Shown: piece by piece, positions 10,701 to 21,237 of the stretch
Numbering within the stretch: position 1 is the stretch's first letter
How the letters are laid out: every line of letters begins with the position of its first letter
Source of the DNA: Asterias rubens
Taxonomy: Eukaryota > Echinodermata > Asteroidea > Forcipulatida > Asteriidae
Assembly (NCBI RefSeq): GCF_902459465.1
Contig: NC_047078.1
Location: forward strand, 1,346,691 to 1,410,690
Length of the DNA stretch: 64,000 nucleotides
Direction of reading: 5' to 3'
Made by a program: the position numbers and the translations under genes
Notes under the pieces: model-generated
Databases searched by the model: none
What the model was told of the DNA's origin: nothing
What the model saw: only the letters and a program-made list of their open reading frames with translations

Positions 10701-12536
10701 TAAGCAGTGCCATGAATAATGTGGATATGGCTTCCGTATTCCATTATGAACAGGATGATAAGTACATTGCTAGAAATATTATAAGCATCACAAAAGTTCA
10801 TTTACAACAAAAACAGATGCACAAGTTAGTCCCACGGTGATATGGTTTCTCTGTGACATATTATTTATGTCCCCAAAGAGTTCCATTGAATTATTATGAG
10901 GGTGGATGTGGCGCTCGTTAGAGGGTGTGACCCCTGCAACAGTGCGGACGAATTCACTTCCGCTAGGGATGAAAAAATCATCAGTTTGGACGCATTGGAA
11001 TGTTGAAACAGCCGTCTGGCACTTTACGCATGTCATGACAGTACGAACCATGAAGTAAAATTAATATTGTTTTAAATGTTTTTTTTTTACGCGTGGATAC
11101 ACTTTGGTTGAGGAGGTAACATTCGTTCATTGCTTGTAGATTTCAATAAACACAGTGCAACCAGTTATGACCCATTAAATTGTAAATCAAAATACGTTTT
11201 CACTTTTCTGAAACTAAATTACAGCGTATTATAAATCGTTAGAAATTTTACACAACGTGTACTTCTTATTAGCAAATCGATGTTGAACCCCCAAAATTCA
11301 AAATTAATATGGTCGGGGAAATTTTAAAGTTACCTTTTCACATGGCCATGATTACTGGAACTTTCCCTTGTCACTGTAGTATAATACGAAAGTGAATGAC
11401 CGCCAGGCAGGGCTAGCAGCCTGTCACCCAACAGAAGCATTAAGAATGTTTCCAAAATTCCTTTCTAATTGGGTATTTTTTGTTCTGATTTGATTGATTT
11501 TGATTTGATTGATTTAGGAGACAAAGCAGTCAAGTCTTTCTATGATGAAATCAACAGATATAACTTCAGCAGCGGAGGCTTCTCCTCAGGAACAGGTCAG
11601 ATGTTTTTTAAGATAATTATTTTCAATTTTCGAAAGACTTATAAATTATTCAACTGCATGTGCTCAGAAAGTTAACCACCGGTTTGTACATTCACGCTTA
11701 TACGTTCGTATTCCGCATTACGTTTTGAATAAATGTTATATTTATTGTTAGTGGTCACTTTAGTCTAGAATTCATAAAATTTTGCTGCTATCTTCGGGCG
11801 TATAGGGTAGTCCACCCTGCAGACTGGTTGGGAATGAGAAAACACTTTCAGTGCATACTAGTAGGCTAAATGAGTTGGTAATGGTTAATCCCCTTTTTAA
11901 ACTTGTTTATAAGTTAGTTTATTGGGTTTCTATAAATCAGGGATTGGAATGGTTTATGAATCCCTTTTTGCATTACTTGGTTTATCTTAGCCTTGCTCAA
12001 GGCAGTCGAATTATTCACTCCGAAAAAAGACCGCCGCTGTATAAAAACCCACCCGTATTCACTGTGCGTAACATCGCACGACACGATGCCCCGTACACTA
12101 TCCGCATGCGGAGGTGTCGGCCTGACGGCCTCCGCAAGCGGTTAGTGGTACGAGTGCGGATGACTTATGTGCGCAGTGGTCGTACGATGTGACAGTGTGT
12201 ATACGGGTGGGTCATGCGGTGTGATCGTACGCACCACGTACAGGGTATACGGGTGGGTTTACACGGCGTCTTTTCGGAGTGAATAGTGCGACTGCCTTGA
12301 GCAAGGCTAGGTTTATCTTCGTTAATCTGGTTTATATGAGTTAGTTAACCGTTTGTTTATCGTTTTACACAGGTCATTTTACGCAAGTTGTATGGAAACA
12401 ATCCAAAAGTCTCGGCATCGGTGTGGCAGTTAATCCTCGTAACCAAAATGAAGTCTTCGCTGTGTTCAACTACGATCCCCCTGGGAACGTGAGCGGGAAA
12501 TACAAGGAGAATGTGCTACCAAGCAAGAAACGATAA
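1792..12536 (+). CDS. GLIPR2: GLIPR2/GAPR-1-like CAP-domain protein, 4 exons
   Basis: Coding exons are 1792-1831, 10111-10332, 11518-11595 and 12373-12536 (stop TAA 12534-12536). All three introns are phase 1 with GT-AG ends, giving about 167 residues. The protein is a CAP (SCP/TAPS/PR-1) domain: HNKYRSMHGAP near the start, GENIYWGS in the middle, and the CAP signature GHFTQVVWKQS followed by LGIGVA. There is no signal peptide, which fits the intracellular GAPR-1 branch rather than secreted CRISPs. In GAPR-1 proteins the domain sits on the cytosolic face of the Golgi and binds acidic lipids. Exon 1 encodes MGGCFSGG: Gly2 and Ser6 fit an N-myristoylation signal, and Cys4 could be palmitoylated. 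Intron 1 is over 8 kb and repeat-rich, and it holds a possible alternative first exon (7923-8088). Family assignment is firm; exact orthology to GLIPR2 versus a lineage-specific paralogue is not settled. Confidence 0.88.
1878..2050. repeat. Foldback repeat, family B
   Basis: Starts GGGCCCAATTTCATAAAGCTG and runs into GTGCTTAGCACGATTTTATGGC. It belongs to a foldback family present many times in this window, whose full copies begin and end with GGGCCCAATTTCAT and its complement. Confidence 0.55.
2436..2816. repeat. TTAA-type MITE, family A, near full length
   Basis: The left end is TTAA|AGGCAGTGGACACTATTGG and the right end is the complement ending TACACCTTTAT, with the right TTAA mutated. A central hairpin reads GAGACCTCAAGTTTAGAATT and then its complement. 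It lies in intron 1 of the CAP-domain gene. TTAA duplications and short terminal inverted repeats point to mobilisation by a piggyBac-like transposase. Confidence 0.8.
4758..5143. repeat. TTAA-type MITE, family A, full length
   Basis: Intact TTAA on both sides (4754-4757 and 5144-5147). Terminal inverted repeats are AGGCAGTAAACACTATTGG on the left and CCAATAGTGTCCACTGCCT on the right, with the central GAGACCTCAAG hairpin. It lies in intron 1 of the CAP gene, in opposite orientation to the copy at 2436. Confidence 0.85.
5563..5890. repeat. TTAA-type MITE, diverged family A
   Basis: TTAA at 5559-5562 and 5891-5894. The ends are AGGGAAAGTACACG on the left and AACATGTTCCCT on the right, so the outermost bases differ from other copies. 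The interior matches family A, for example AACTTCGATGACCGATTGAG. Confidence 0.7.
6435..6765. repeat. TTAA-type MITE, family C
   Basis: TTAA followed by GGCCATTGGACACTTTCGG. The interior phrases CATGACATGTGTTTAAAATA and the hairpin TTCTCGATATCGAGAA match the copies at 58632 and 61794. The right end, ACCGAAAGGGTCCCAC, is degraded. Confidence 0.7.
7168..7391. repeat. Foldback repeat, family B variant
   Basis: Runs from GGGCTCAATTGCATAGCG to GCTATGAAATTGGGCCC, with inner repeats of GCTTAC/GTAAGC type. A fragment of the same variant lies in the TBRG1 3'UTR near 29838-29950. Confidence 0.6.
7727..7734 (+). promoter_or_regulatory. Possible TATA box of an alternative CAP-gene promoter
   Basis: CTATAAAAG lies about 195 bp upstream of the ATG at 7923. 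A CRE-like TGACGTCA lies at about 7908-7915, just before that ATG. Both are sequence matches only. Their value depends on whether the exon at 7923-8088 is used. Confidence 0.25.
7923..8088 (+). CDS. Candidate alternative first coding exon of CAP gene (GC donor)
   Basis: An ATG-initiated open stretch of 55 codons ends in AAAG|GCAAGT, a textbook GC-AG intron donor. The split codon is phase 1, so it joins in frame to the exon at 10111 that the normal first exon also uses. The encoded peptide begins MDSLLITHQINLEDLPDSGI; it has no hydrophobic segment and no myristoylation signal. If real, it would give a soluble isoform without the lipid anchor of MGGCFS. I do not recognise the peptide, and the frame closes four codons past the donor, so it may be chance. 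Confidence 0.3.
8731..8976. repeat. Foldback repeat, family B, full-length palindrome
   Basis: The ends are GGCCCAATTTTATAGAGCTG and CAGCTCTATGAAATTGGGCC. Inner arms AGGATTACCAACCAA and TTGGTTGGTAATCCTG form a near-perfect hairpin with only a short loop. It is one of the best copies of the family. Confidence 0.8.
9525..9720 (+). repeat. Possible degraded tRNA-type SINE
   Basis: TTGTCGTAGTGGTATCATCC resembles a tRNA A-box region, and ATCAAATCCCACC about 45 bp later is a weak B-box. A CT-rich body follows. It is badly decayed, so the call is tentative. Confidence 0.25.
9764..10033. repeat. Foldback repeat, family D, nested pair
   Basis: Outer ends CCAGGGGTGGATTTCACAAAG and AAATCAACCCCTGG enclose an inner palindrome with ACTAGTCCTA/TAGGACTAGT arms that ends GTGAACTCGACCCAGG near 9912. 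This looks like one family member inserted in, or recombined with, another. It lies just upstream of CAP-gene exon 2. Confidence 0.6.
10380..10640. repeat. 63-bp minisatellite in CAP-gene intron 2
   Basis: Two near-identical 63-bp units start at 10444 and 10507, and a third, decaying unit starts at 10570; looser CACCCAT-rich matches flank them. The unit contains CACCCATCCC, CATTCCCAGCC and CCCGTTGGTACCC. It begins within about 50 bp of the exon 2 donor. The reading frames through it on both strands are by-products of a 63-bp (multiple of three) unit and are not genes. Confidence 0.85.
11988..12309. mobile_element. Foldback MULE-like MITE with 9-bp target duplication
   Basis: The left terminus is TAGCCTTGCTCAAGGCAGTCG and the right end is its complement. 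The inverted repeats extend about 60 bp per side, through ATTCACTCCGAAAA and ACCCACCCGTAT. A perfect 9-bp direct repeat, GGTTTATCT, flanks the element at 11979-11987 and 12310-12318. The interior is GC-rich and unlike its surroundings. Long inverted repeats with a 9-bp duplication are typical of Mutator-like elements. It lies in intron 3 of the CAP gene and has no transposase. Confidence 0.8.
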
Positions 12537-12621
12537 GAACAAACAATTTGGCGGGAAATGTCAGTTGACAAAGACCGCTAGAAGTGTCGATTGTAGAAAG
12601 CCTAAAGTACGTCTACTTTAA

Positions 12622-12975
12622 AGGCACTGGACACCTTTGGTAATATTAATTTTTGTCAAAGACTCACTTGGTGTATCCCAACATAATGCATTAAATAACT
12701 AATCTTTGAAAAGGTTTGTCATTGAAATTGCAAGAAAATACTAAAAAGAGAAAAACAAAATTGTTGCACAATTGTTTGCTTTCAAATGCCCAATAAAGGA
12801 GTCAAGCCTGAGATCTTTTAATTTGAGTGAGAATTTACCTCTTTCTCAAAAACTACGTTACTTCAGAGGGAGCCGTTTCTCACAATGTTTTTCAACAACT
12901 CTATAATTATTGCTCTTTAATTACCAAAATACATGTTATGCTAACAATTGTGTTGAGTAATAGTGTCCAGTTCCT
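12622..12975. repeat. TTAA-type MITE, family A, full length
   Basis: TTAA at 12618-12621 and 12976-12979. The ends are AGGCACTGGACACCTTTGG and GTGTCCAGTTCCT. It begins 86 bp after the CAP-gene stop codon and contains AATAAA at 12792-12797, so it may supply the polyadenylation signal of that gene. Confidence 0.8.
12792..12797 (+). terminator. Candidate poly(A) signal of CAP gene
   Basis: AATAAA lies 256 bp after the stop codon, inside a MITE. I see no other canonical signal between the stop codon and this one. Cleavage would be expected 10-30 bp downstream. Confidence 0.4.
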
Positions 12976-13547
12976 TTAAAACAATTTTCACTTTTTTAAG
13001 GACAGAGTTCCGCTTTCTAAACTTTCGTAAAATTGTTCACTTATTTTGGAAACAAAATATTTGATTGTGTATTTCTTTAAACCGCCGCTTTCATTGTTAG
13101 TATAAAAAACACTGTGGCCAAAAGTACAGTTGCTTCGAAAACTGTTAGCACAGTAATTATACCATCCATTCCTTGCAATAGTATAGAGGGCGTGCTTCTT
13201 ATCACAGCAGTAACGGTAGTTGGGATAAATCTTTCTTTTTAAAACCCTCTTTTCATGTATATAATATTTTTTATAAGTTGTCCACGAATAATAATTATTG
13301 TAATGCATGTGATTTATTTCTAGTCAAAAGATATCTCAGTGGGTTTGAAAGCGTTACAAGCGCAAATCACAACTGGATTTATGTAATAACTATGTTTGTC
13401 AAAACTTTGGATTGAATGTGATTTTCTAAATAATGATTATCGTTTACTTAAAATTTTATTGGACTAATTCATAGATAAATTCTTTTCATTTTGTTGTTCA
13501 CTTGCTTTCAACGACATTGCGCATACTTATCGATATTTTATTATCAG

Positions 13548-13595
13548 GACAAACAGAGCTGCCGAGGCACAACAATGCGTATCCGAAGAATAAAG
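13548..13595 (+). other. Exon-like 48-bp segment, symmetrical phase 1
   Basis: Bounded by TTATCAG and GTAACA, it is open in phase 1-1 and encodes about 16 residues including ELPRHNNAYPKNK. It lies about 1 kb after the CAP-gene stop and has the same phase as every junction of that gene. No partner downstream exon is obvious. It may be a chance pair of splice-site matches. Confidence 0.15.
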
Positions 13596-14990
13596 GTAAC
13601 ATGGTAACATGAACAAGTTGTGAATGGTGCTCATTTCTGCTAAGCTAACAAATTAATGTTTGTACTATTTTCTGCTTAAAGCTCAATGTCGGAATAGTAC
13701 CGAGACTTAGTTTCCCCTCGTTTACTCAAGTTTCCTCTATCGGATTTTCAAGCTGGGGTTTTGCTTTTGAACTAGCCCTACTATTAATTGTTCACACATA
13801 TTTTTTATTATAAAATAATGTTATACATGTCAGTAAAGTCAATAAAATTTAAGGTGTGCCATGATACCCAAATCTCTGTATTTTTATTGAATTATTTTGG
13901 GTTGGCTTTTTTTATACTATTAATAATCATTATGCCGGTGCGTCGTAGGGAAGTCTTTCCTCCGGAGGTCCCCACCCCCTCCCCCAGTTTGACAAAAAAC
14001 AATGTGCTGGAGTAGGTTGATTAAAAAGAGAGCGCTATCAGAAGAAATTGTGTACACCGTTCGCCATATAGAGAGGGTTGGGGGGGGGGGGTGGCAGGAG
14101 ATTCTTCCCCGCCCTGGACATTCGGTCCCCCACATGGCGATCTGTGTACAACCTTTTTATGACAGCGCCCTCTTTTGAAACATACATTTCCATGAGGGGG
14201 ACCGAATCTCGCGGACAGAATTATTCGCCCTGGGACAACGACAGAATCTCCTCTGCCACATCGGTGTCCTGGAGTGTTGTCCCCCATCCTCAGGCGGGAC
14301 GGTAACTTATCTGGACATTTCTACACATTCGCCATGGAGACAGAATCCACTGCCATACATGTTGGCATCCTCCGCCTATTACCAGCTGCCAGACTTTAAT
14401 ATTATTGTTTCTCTGATGGGCTGGTGTGGTTTCTTTTTTCACTCGCAGAAGTTTCGGACTTCTTTTGAGAAACTTGGGCAGAAAAATATTCCACCTTGCT
14501 GTACCGCAAAACTTCTTGTACTATTTTATTTTGTCATATCAATTTCATCTGCCAACATTGTTTGTTGAATGAATAAAGGTTTAACAATAAAATAGGCCTT
14601 CTTCATTTTGAGTTCCGTTTTTGAAGTTGTTGACATGTGTTACAGACATTATTCAACAGGGAGTTTATAGGTAGCACGGTAAATGTGTCTAGCGCCCTCT
14701 TTTGTCTGTTTAAAAAGTTTAGTCGGAATAAAATAATCACAAAGGATCGCCTGCAATAATATTTTTTTTTGGGGGGGGGGTGGGAGGGGGGAACATAACC
14801 TTGTACTAATTTTTTTTACAGATCAACGGTTTTATTTGAGAAGTACTTAAGATATTTCAAGGGACCAATTATGGGTGTGAATTTTGCAGACTGGTTGAAA
14901 CACTTTCCATCTTCTTTAAGCCTGGCTCCGCCCCTCAACTCTTACCCCATAGAGTTTGCAATTTTACTGCTGCACTTCACAAAAAGCAAA

Positions 14991-15336
14991 ATGGCCGAAA
15001 AACAGCCAGCCGTGCGAGTTACAACCCCGGTGAATTCTCCAAATTTTGGGTCAGTCTCTTCAACACCATCAACAACAGCCATCAATTCAGCATCATGTTT
15101 ACCTACTGCCAACACTTCTTCAAATCTGAGCCAGTTTCCACAACTCCAAGGGTTTGATTTCGGGGCTGTTCACCCGCCGTTTCCAAGCCCGGGTGATGTG
15201 CCTCCGACACCGGCGGGTGGAGGGCTTGGAAGTCGCGGTGGCCACGGTCCAGCCACCGTGCAGTCGCTGCTGCAACAGCAGGCTCAGCTTGTGCAGTTGC
15301 AGCAAGCACATCAGTTACACGCAGCTGGGTTGCAGC

Positions 15337-15415
<79 letters not shown>

Positions 15416-18400
15416 ACAACAACAACATCAGCAGCAAATACAACAACAGCAGCAACAACAACAACAACTTCAACAACAACAGCAACAACAACAACAGCAA
15501 CAACAACAGCAGCAGCAGCAACAACAACAACAACAACAACAACAGCAGCAACAGCAGCAACAACAGCAACAGCAACGACTTATCCGACCCCCGCTGTCCA
15601 GTCCGGTAATGCCAGTCGCCGGTGGAGGAACTTCTCATCAACACATTGCATATCCGGGACCAGGTATATTTTTTAAGCTTTTAAAGTGTTTTGGTTTTTT
15701 ATCTTTTCCTCCCCCAAATTGATTCAAATAACCCCAGTTTTTTAATGACCATTTTAATTTTTACTAAAATACATTTTGTGTTCTTCTTTCTCTGCTCTAG
15801 CTAGCTAGTCATGCTAGTTGCGAGCAATAATCGATAATTAGAACCCTTAATCCTCCCGACAATCGTAGATTGGAGGGGGTATGTTTAAGATGTTGCAAAG
15901 TTGGATAACTTTCCGTGTCCTGCCACCACTTTTTCACCAATTTTTACAAAAAGGGATATCTCATTGAGGTAAATTAGATAGATACTACAATATTATTTAA
16001 TATCGAATGAAAAAGTGGTGGCGTGATACGGAAACTTTTCTGAAAAATTAAGTAAGTTGACAAAAAAAAAAAAAAAAAAATTAAATAATATTGCTGTCAG
16101 CTTTTTTTAGCTCAGTCTAAAATGTAACTAAGAAGAGACTCAGAGCTAAATATACAAAATAAATAATGATTATTGCTACTTGTATTCATGTAGTAAGTAC
16201 TATGTGTGGATTGTGTTCTAGTAAATAGTTTTAGTTGTGTTAATCGTAGCCCTTCCTAACTCCCGATGGTCGCAGAGTTCTCATACTCTAATAAAGTTTA
16301 TAACTCTCTTCTTTTCTTAGGAAACCTACTTCAAATGCCGTCCTCCCATCAGTTATCGCTTGCAAGCCAGCTTGCCCGACTCCGTCCGACCGTCATGCCC
16401 GGTATGGCTCAAGACATCTCTAACCCAGGAGCTAGTTTAGCAGCAGCTGCAGCCGCCGCTAGCCTGGGACTTCCATTCAGTCTATCTCATCATCATGGTT
16501 TGTCATTATCCAACCTTGGACTAGGGCTACATGGGATGTTACCTACTCCAGAGAGACAAGGGGTCATGGCGGGGTTCGGGATGACCACACCACAGCCACA
16601 GGTACGGCCTACACAGCATTTTGTTTTGACCAAGGTCCTTTTTTCTTTTTCTTTTCTCTTCGCACCTTGCACCGTCGACCAATGACGCCACCAGCGCACC
16701 ATCCCAGTTTATCTTCCTACGTGAGCTGTTTAGTGATTAAATTACTCAAGACTCAAGACAAAGTAATCCATGGCCTGATACTTCACAGAGGCAATAAAGG
16801 CAATTGCCTCAATGCCCTTTGGTCATTGCCTTGGTGCCTTTGAAATGTTACAGTAGAAGTTGAGCATTAGGCCTATCTCTTAGGGTGCCCTTTACAATGT
16901 ACATGTACCAAGGAGAAAATACCCCACTGTACACTTGCCCAGACAGGCCTCGATTTGCACTTAAAAGCAATACAATTCATCATTTAGGTGAATTGTCAGT
17001 ATCCCCATACTGATTTTGACATCACACTTCATTAAGCAACTACGATTGATTTGCAGTTAAGATCAATAATAACTCTTTGTGAAATCAGCCCCTGGTCTGC
17101 AGTCAGACAGTAGGAGGGTTAATTTGTTTAGTTTTTACATACACTGTTTTGATGTTCCGTCTCCAGCTGAACTCTACAACCTATCCCAGTAGCTTCCCAG
17201 CGATTCCGCAGTCTCTACTATCCCCTGATTACCCATCAGCTGACATGCTTCCCAATGAGCTCTTCACAACGCTAGGGATGATTCAACCCATCAATGCAAC
17301 AACAACTGGCAGCCCGAGGTGAGTACTTGGGCCCAATTTCATAGAGCTGCTTAGGCACTCATATTTGCTTAAGAAAAAAATCCTTGCTTAGTAAAATCAG
17401 ATTACCGGCCAAGACTCCACTTAAAAGTAAGCAACAGCTAAATACAAGTACAAGCAATGTATACGACATGAAATTTTGGCCAGTAATGTGTAAAAAATAA
17501 GCAAGCTATTTTCGTGATTAAGCAATTTTTTTGCTGAAGAAGCAGCTCTTTGAAATTGGCCCCAGTGTTGTAGCGACGGTGGGCGATGCTGGGCGGGGCC
17601 TGCTCAGGACTCCCAATGTAATGCCCAGCACTCTGAGCAAAAAACTTCTTCTTTTTTCCCCCGAGAGGAGGAATTTTATTCATGCTACATAATAATAATA
17701 ATAATAACAAGGTATTTATAAAGCACTCTAACTAACAGGGGAAAGTACCACAGCACTGTACACACAAAATAAACAAAGAGCAAAGAATAAATAAAAGCAA
17801 GCAAATCAGTTGAACAGGTGGGTTTTGAGAGATTTCTTGAAGGCTGCTAGTGAGCTAGAGTGGCGGATGCTGTGAGGTAAATCATTCCAGAGTTTGGGGG
17901 CAGCAGCGTGGAAGCTTTTTTCCCCAATAGTGGTGCGTGTTTTGGGGAAGGCAAGTAGTCTGGTGTCAGTAGATGACCGGAGGTATCTGTTAGGTTTGTA
18001 CAACTGAATGAGATCCGTTAGGTATGAAGGCGCAGAGGCGGTATTGAGACATTTGAAGACTAGGGTAAGTATTTTGAAGTTGATACGGTTGGACACTGTC
18101 AGCCAGTGAAGATCGTGAAGAATGGGAGTGACTCTGTCATATTTCTTGGCCTGGTAGATCAGTTTAGCTGCACGATTTTGGAGCCGTTGAAGGCGTTGAC
18201 AGTCAACAGATGATATTCCATAGAGAAGAGAGTTAGCATAATCGAGACGAGACGTTACAAGGGCTCTAACAGCAGCATGGCATGTAGGCTTATCAATGTA
18301 CATTCTTATCCGAGAAAGGTTGCGTAGACTGAAATTAACGGATCGGCAAATAGAAGTGACTTGGTCGGACATCCGCATGGCCTGGTCAAACTCCACTCCA

Positions 18401-21205
18401 AGATTTCTGATCTTCGTGGAAGGCTGGATGATTTCGGAGTCTACTTGGAGGGAAACATCAGATAGCGAACTGAGACATCTACTGTTGGCACAGACAAAGA
18501 AATCAGTTTTGGAATCGTTGAGTTGAAGCATGTTGCTTAACATCCATTGTTTTATGTCCATTATACATTCCGACAATGTGGAAAGAGCTTGATTGATTTC
18601 ACCAGGGTTGTTGGGATTAAATTGAATGTACAGCTGGGTATCGTCAGCATAGAAGTGATAGCGAATGTGCTCAAACCGTTCAATAATGGTGGCCAGGGGA
18701 TAGGTAAATAGGGAAAACAGTTGAGGTCCTACCACAGAACCTTGTGGTAAACCAAACTCCAATACCTGGGGGTCAGATAGCTCACTAGCAACCTTAACTC
18801 TATTAGTGCGACCAACAAGGTATGAATGAAACCACTGTTGAACATGACCTGTTAACCCAAAAACATTATATAATCTATCCAAGAGGGAAACATAATCAAT
18901 GGTATCGAACGCCGCCGACAGATCCAGCAACACCACAAAGACAGCCTGCCGATCATCAAGAGCACGCATTATGTCACTCTTGATTCTCAGCAATGCCGTC
19001 TCAGTGCTGTGGCCAGACCTGTAAGCAGACTGAAACTTCTGAAACAACATATTAGTACAAAGATGATCATTGATACGAGTTAAAGCAACCTTTTCAATCA
19101 GTTTCGATATAAATGCCAAGTTAGAAACCGGTCTATAGTTCTTGAGATTGTTCACGTCAAACCGGGCTTCTTTAAAATGGGAGATACTATGGCTTCCTTG
19201 AGGCTTGCTGGGAAGGACCTGTGGCAAGCGAGCTGTTTACAATGGAACCCAGTGCAGAGAGGAGAGTCCCGGTATTCATTTTCAACATCCATGTCGGGAG
19301 AGGGTCCAGGTCGCATGACTTGCTCGGTGCTTTGCTAATGAGTCTGAGGGCCTCGTCCTCATCGGCAAGGGGGAAGTCAGAGAGTTGAGGTACTTGTACT
19401 GGGCAATCAGCATGCTGGAGAGAAACGGGTTCAGGGGTGTGGGTGAGCGAACACATGATGTTAGATCTTATTTTGGCAACTTTGTCTTTGAAGAAGGTTG
19501 CAAACCGGTTGCTCCGGTTACATTAATGTACATGTACAAAGCTACACAAACTACTGGTAAAACCAACTACTTTTAGAATGATACATAAAGAGAATAGGCA
19601 AGTGGCAAAAACAGGAAATTTCATGATAAGCATGGGATTTAGTTAGCAAAAAACATTGTGCTGGCCAGCACAGATTTCAAAATATTGTCCACTGTGCATA
19701 GATCCAAGACACAGCTAATGATAAGGAGTATCAAATTTCACAGACAAAGAACGCAGTCAAGAGGCCATTTAAATTGTTTCATGGCCCTGTAACATGAACA
19801 ATTTGGAAACCTTAAGGCCCGGTCACACAGGCCTCGACAACGAGAACGAAAACGATAACATTAAAAATGCACGCCCTCGATTGGTTGAATAAGCGTGGGC
19901 ATCTTCTGTGCGGAGCAATGCAACCAATAGCATGGTTCTCTTTGCGTCATTATCGTTATTGTTTTCTTTATCGCTGCAGTGTGACTTTACAGTCGATGGA
20001 AACTTTTAAAGGGGCACCAAGGCCAAGACCAGGGGCAATGGAAGCCTTGCGTGTTATTCCAGGCCTGATATTTTATGAGAAGTTGAGAAGATTTTTGTTT
20101 ACTGCGTGTGAAGATTGAATGATTCTGTTTGGTTATTCCACAGTGAAATGACCGGATCAGATTGCAGTGATCGATCAGGCATGACGTGGCTGGACGCTGC
20201 TCAGGTAAAGATCATTGATTAGACACGTCCAAACATTTTTGACAAATTACTTTAACAAAAATTGTAATCTGAATTTAATACGTTTTCTGATTCCCACATT
20301 CAAATTTGGTGGTGAAATCCACAGGACTGCAGAGCGCACAGCTCAAAGTTTACACTGGCTTAAATTTGTTTTAAAGACACTGAACACTATTGGTAATTGT
20401 CAAAGACTAGTCTTCACAGTTGGTGTATCTCAACATATGCTTAAAATAACAAACCTGTGAAAATTTGAGCTCAATCGTTCATCGAAGTTGCAAGATAATA
20501 ATGAAAGAAAAAACACCCTTGTTTACACGAAGTTGTGTGCATTCAGATGCTTGATTTCAAGACCTCAAATTCTAAATCTAAAGTCTCAAAATCAAATTCG
20601 TGGAAAATTACTTCTTTCTCACAATTTTGTATACTATCAACCTCTCCCCATTACTCGTTACCAAGAAAGTTATTATTTTAATGATTAATTTGATTTCTAG
20701 AAAATTTATTATTTTACTTATTGGCCCGATGCTTAAATCACTAGACTCAGGCCTGTAGTCTGCTGTTAATTTCAAGTCCTGCATTATCTCCAGGCCTCAA
20801 AATAAGCCATGGCACCCATAATCTGAATCCAACAGTTTGAGTTTTGACTTATTGAACGGTGTTTGATTTTGGTAAGAGTGTAAAGGATCCCAGCAAATGT
20901 CTCAAAGGATTATAGATTGGCATGGCCGAGTGGTTAAGGGCATCGAATTCAAGTTCTGGTGCAGTCACTGGAGTGTGGGTTTGAATCCCGGTCGTGACAC
21001 TGGTCTTCATCCAGGGTGATAAATGGGTACCTGCGAGGGTAGAAGTTGATATTGTGTATGAAAAGCCACAAGCGCCATAAAGGCAGCTCAGGGCTGTATA
21101 CTCCCAAGGGAGCTGAGAAACATTAAAAGGGATGTTATTGGCCCAATGACCAGGGCACTAATGTAAAGCGCATTGGTCGATTATTGTGAAATGCGCTATA
21201 TAAGA

Positions 21206-21237
<32 letters not shown>

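Larger units (their letters stand above)
12537..14820. other. Intergenic region between CAP gene and TBRG1
   Basis: Holds the CAP-gene 3'UTR, a family A MITE (12622-12975), an isolated exon-like segment (13548-13595) and AT-rich DNA. GC-rich DNA at about 13930-14310, with runs of G or C and repeated CCCCCA phrases, has overlapping open frames on both strands but no recognisable protein. G-runs lie at about 14079 and 14771. Confidence 0.5.

Noticed and set aside
10167-10703. A 178-codon frame rich in Pro/Thr/His after CAP exon 2, and the minus-strand frame at 10411-10641
   Set aside because: It is read-through of exon 2 into a 63-bp minisatellite whose unit is a multiple of three; the exon has a good donor at 10333.
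14021-14305. Gly/Pro-rich frames on both strands at 13920-14305
   Set aside because: GC-rich DNA with G and C runs opens several frames at once; no domain, splice sites or start context support a gene.
15154-15644. Open frames rich in Asn/Ser (plus) and Leu (minus) over TBRG1 exon 1
   Set aside because: They are other-frame readings of the CAA/CAG polyglutamine tract.
18296-18526. Plus-strand frame within the LINE
   Set aside because: It is antisense to the reverse transcriptase.
20923-21000. A tRNA gene at the A/B boxes near 20923
   Set aside because: The boxes are tRNA-like, but the stretch does not fold into a full cloverleaf by eye and leads directly into a SINE body and tail.
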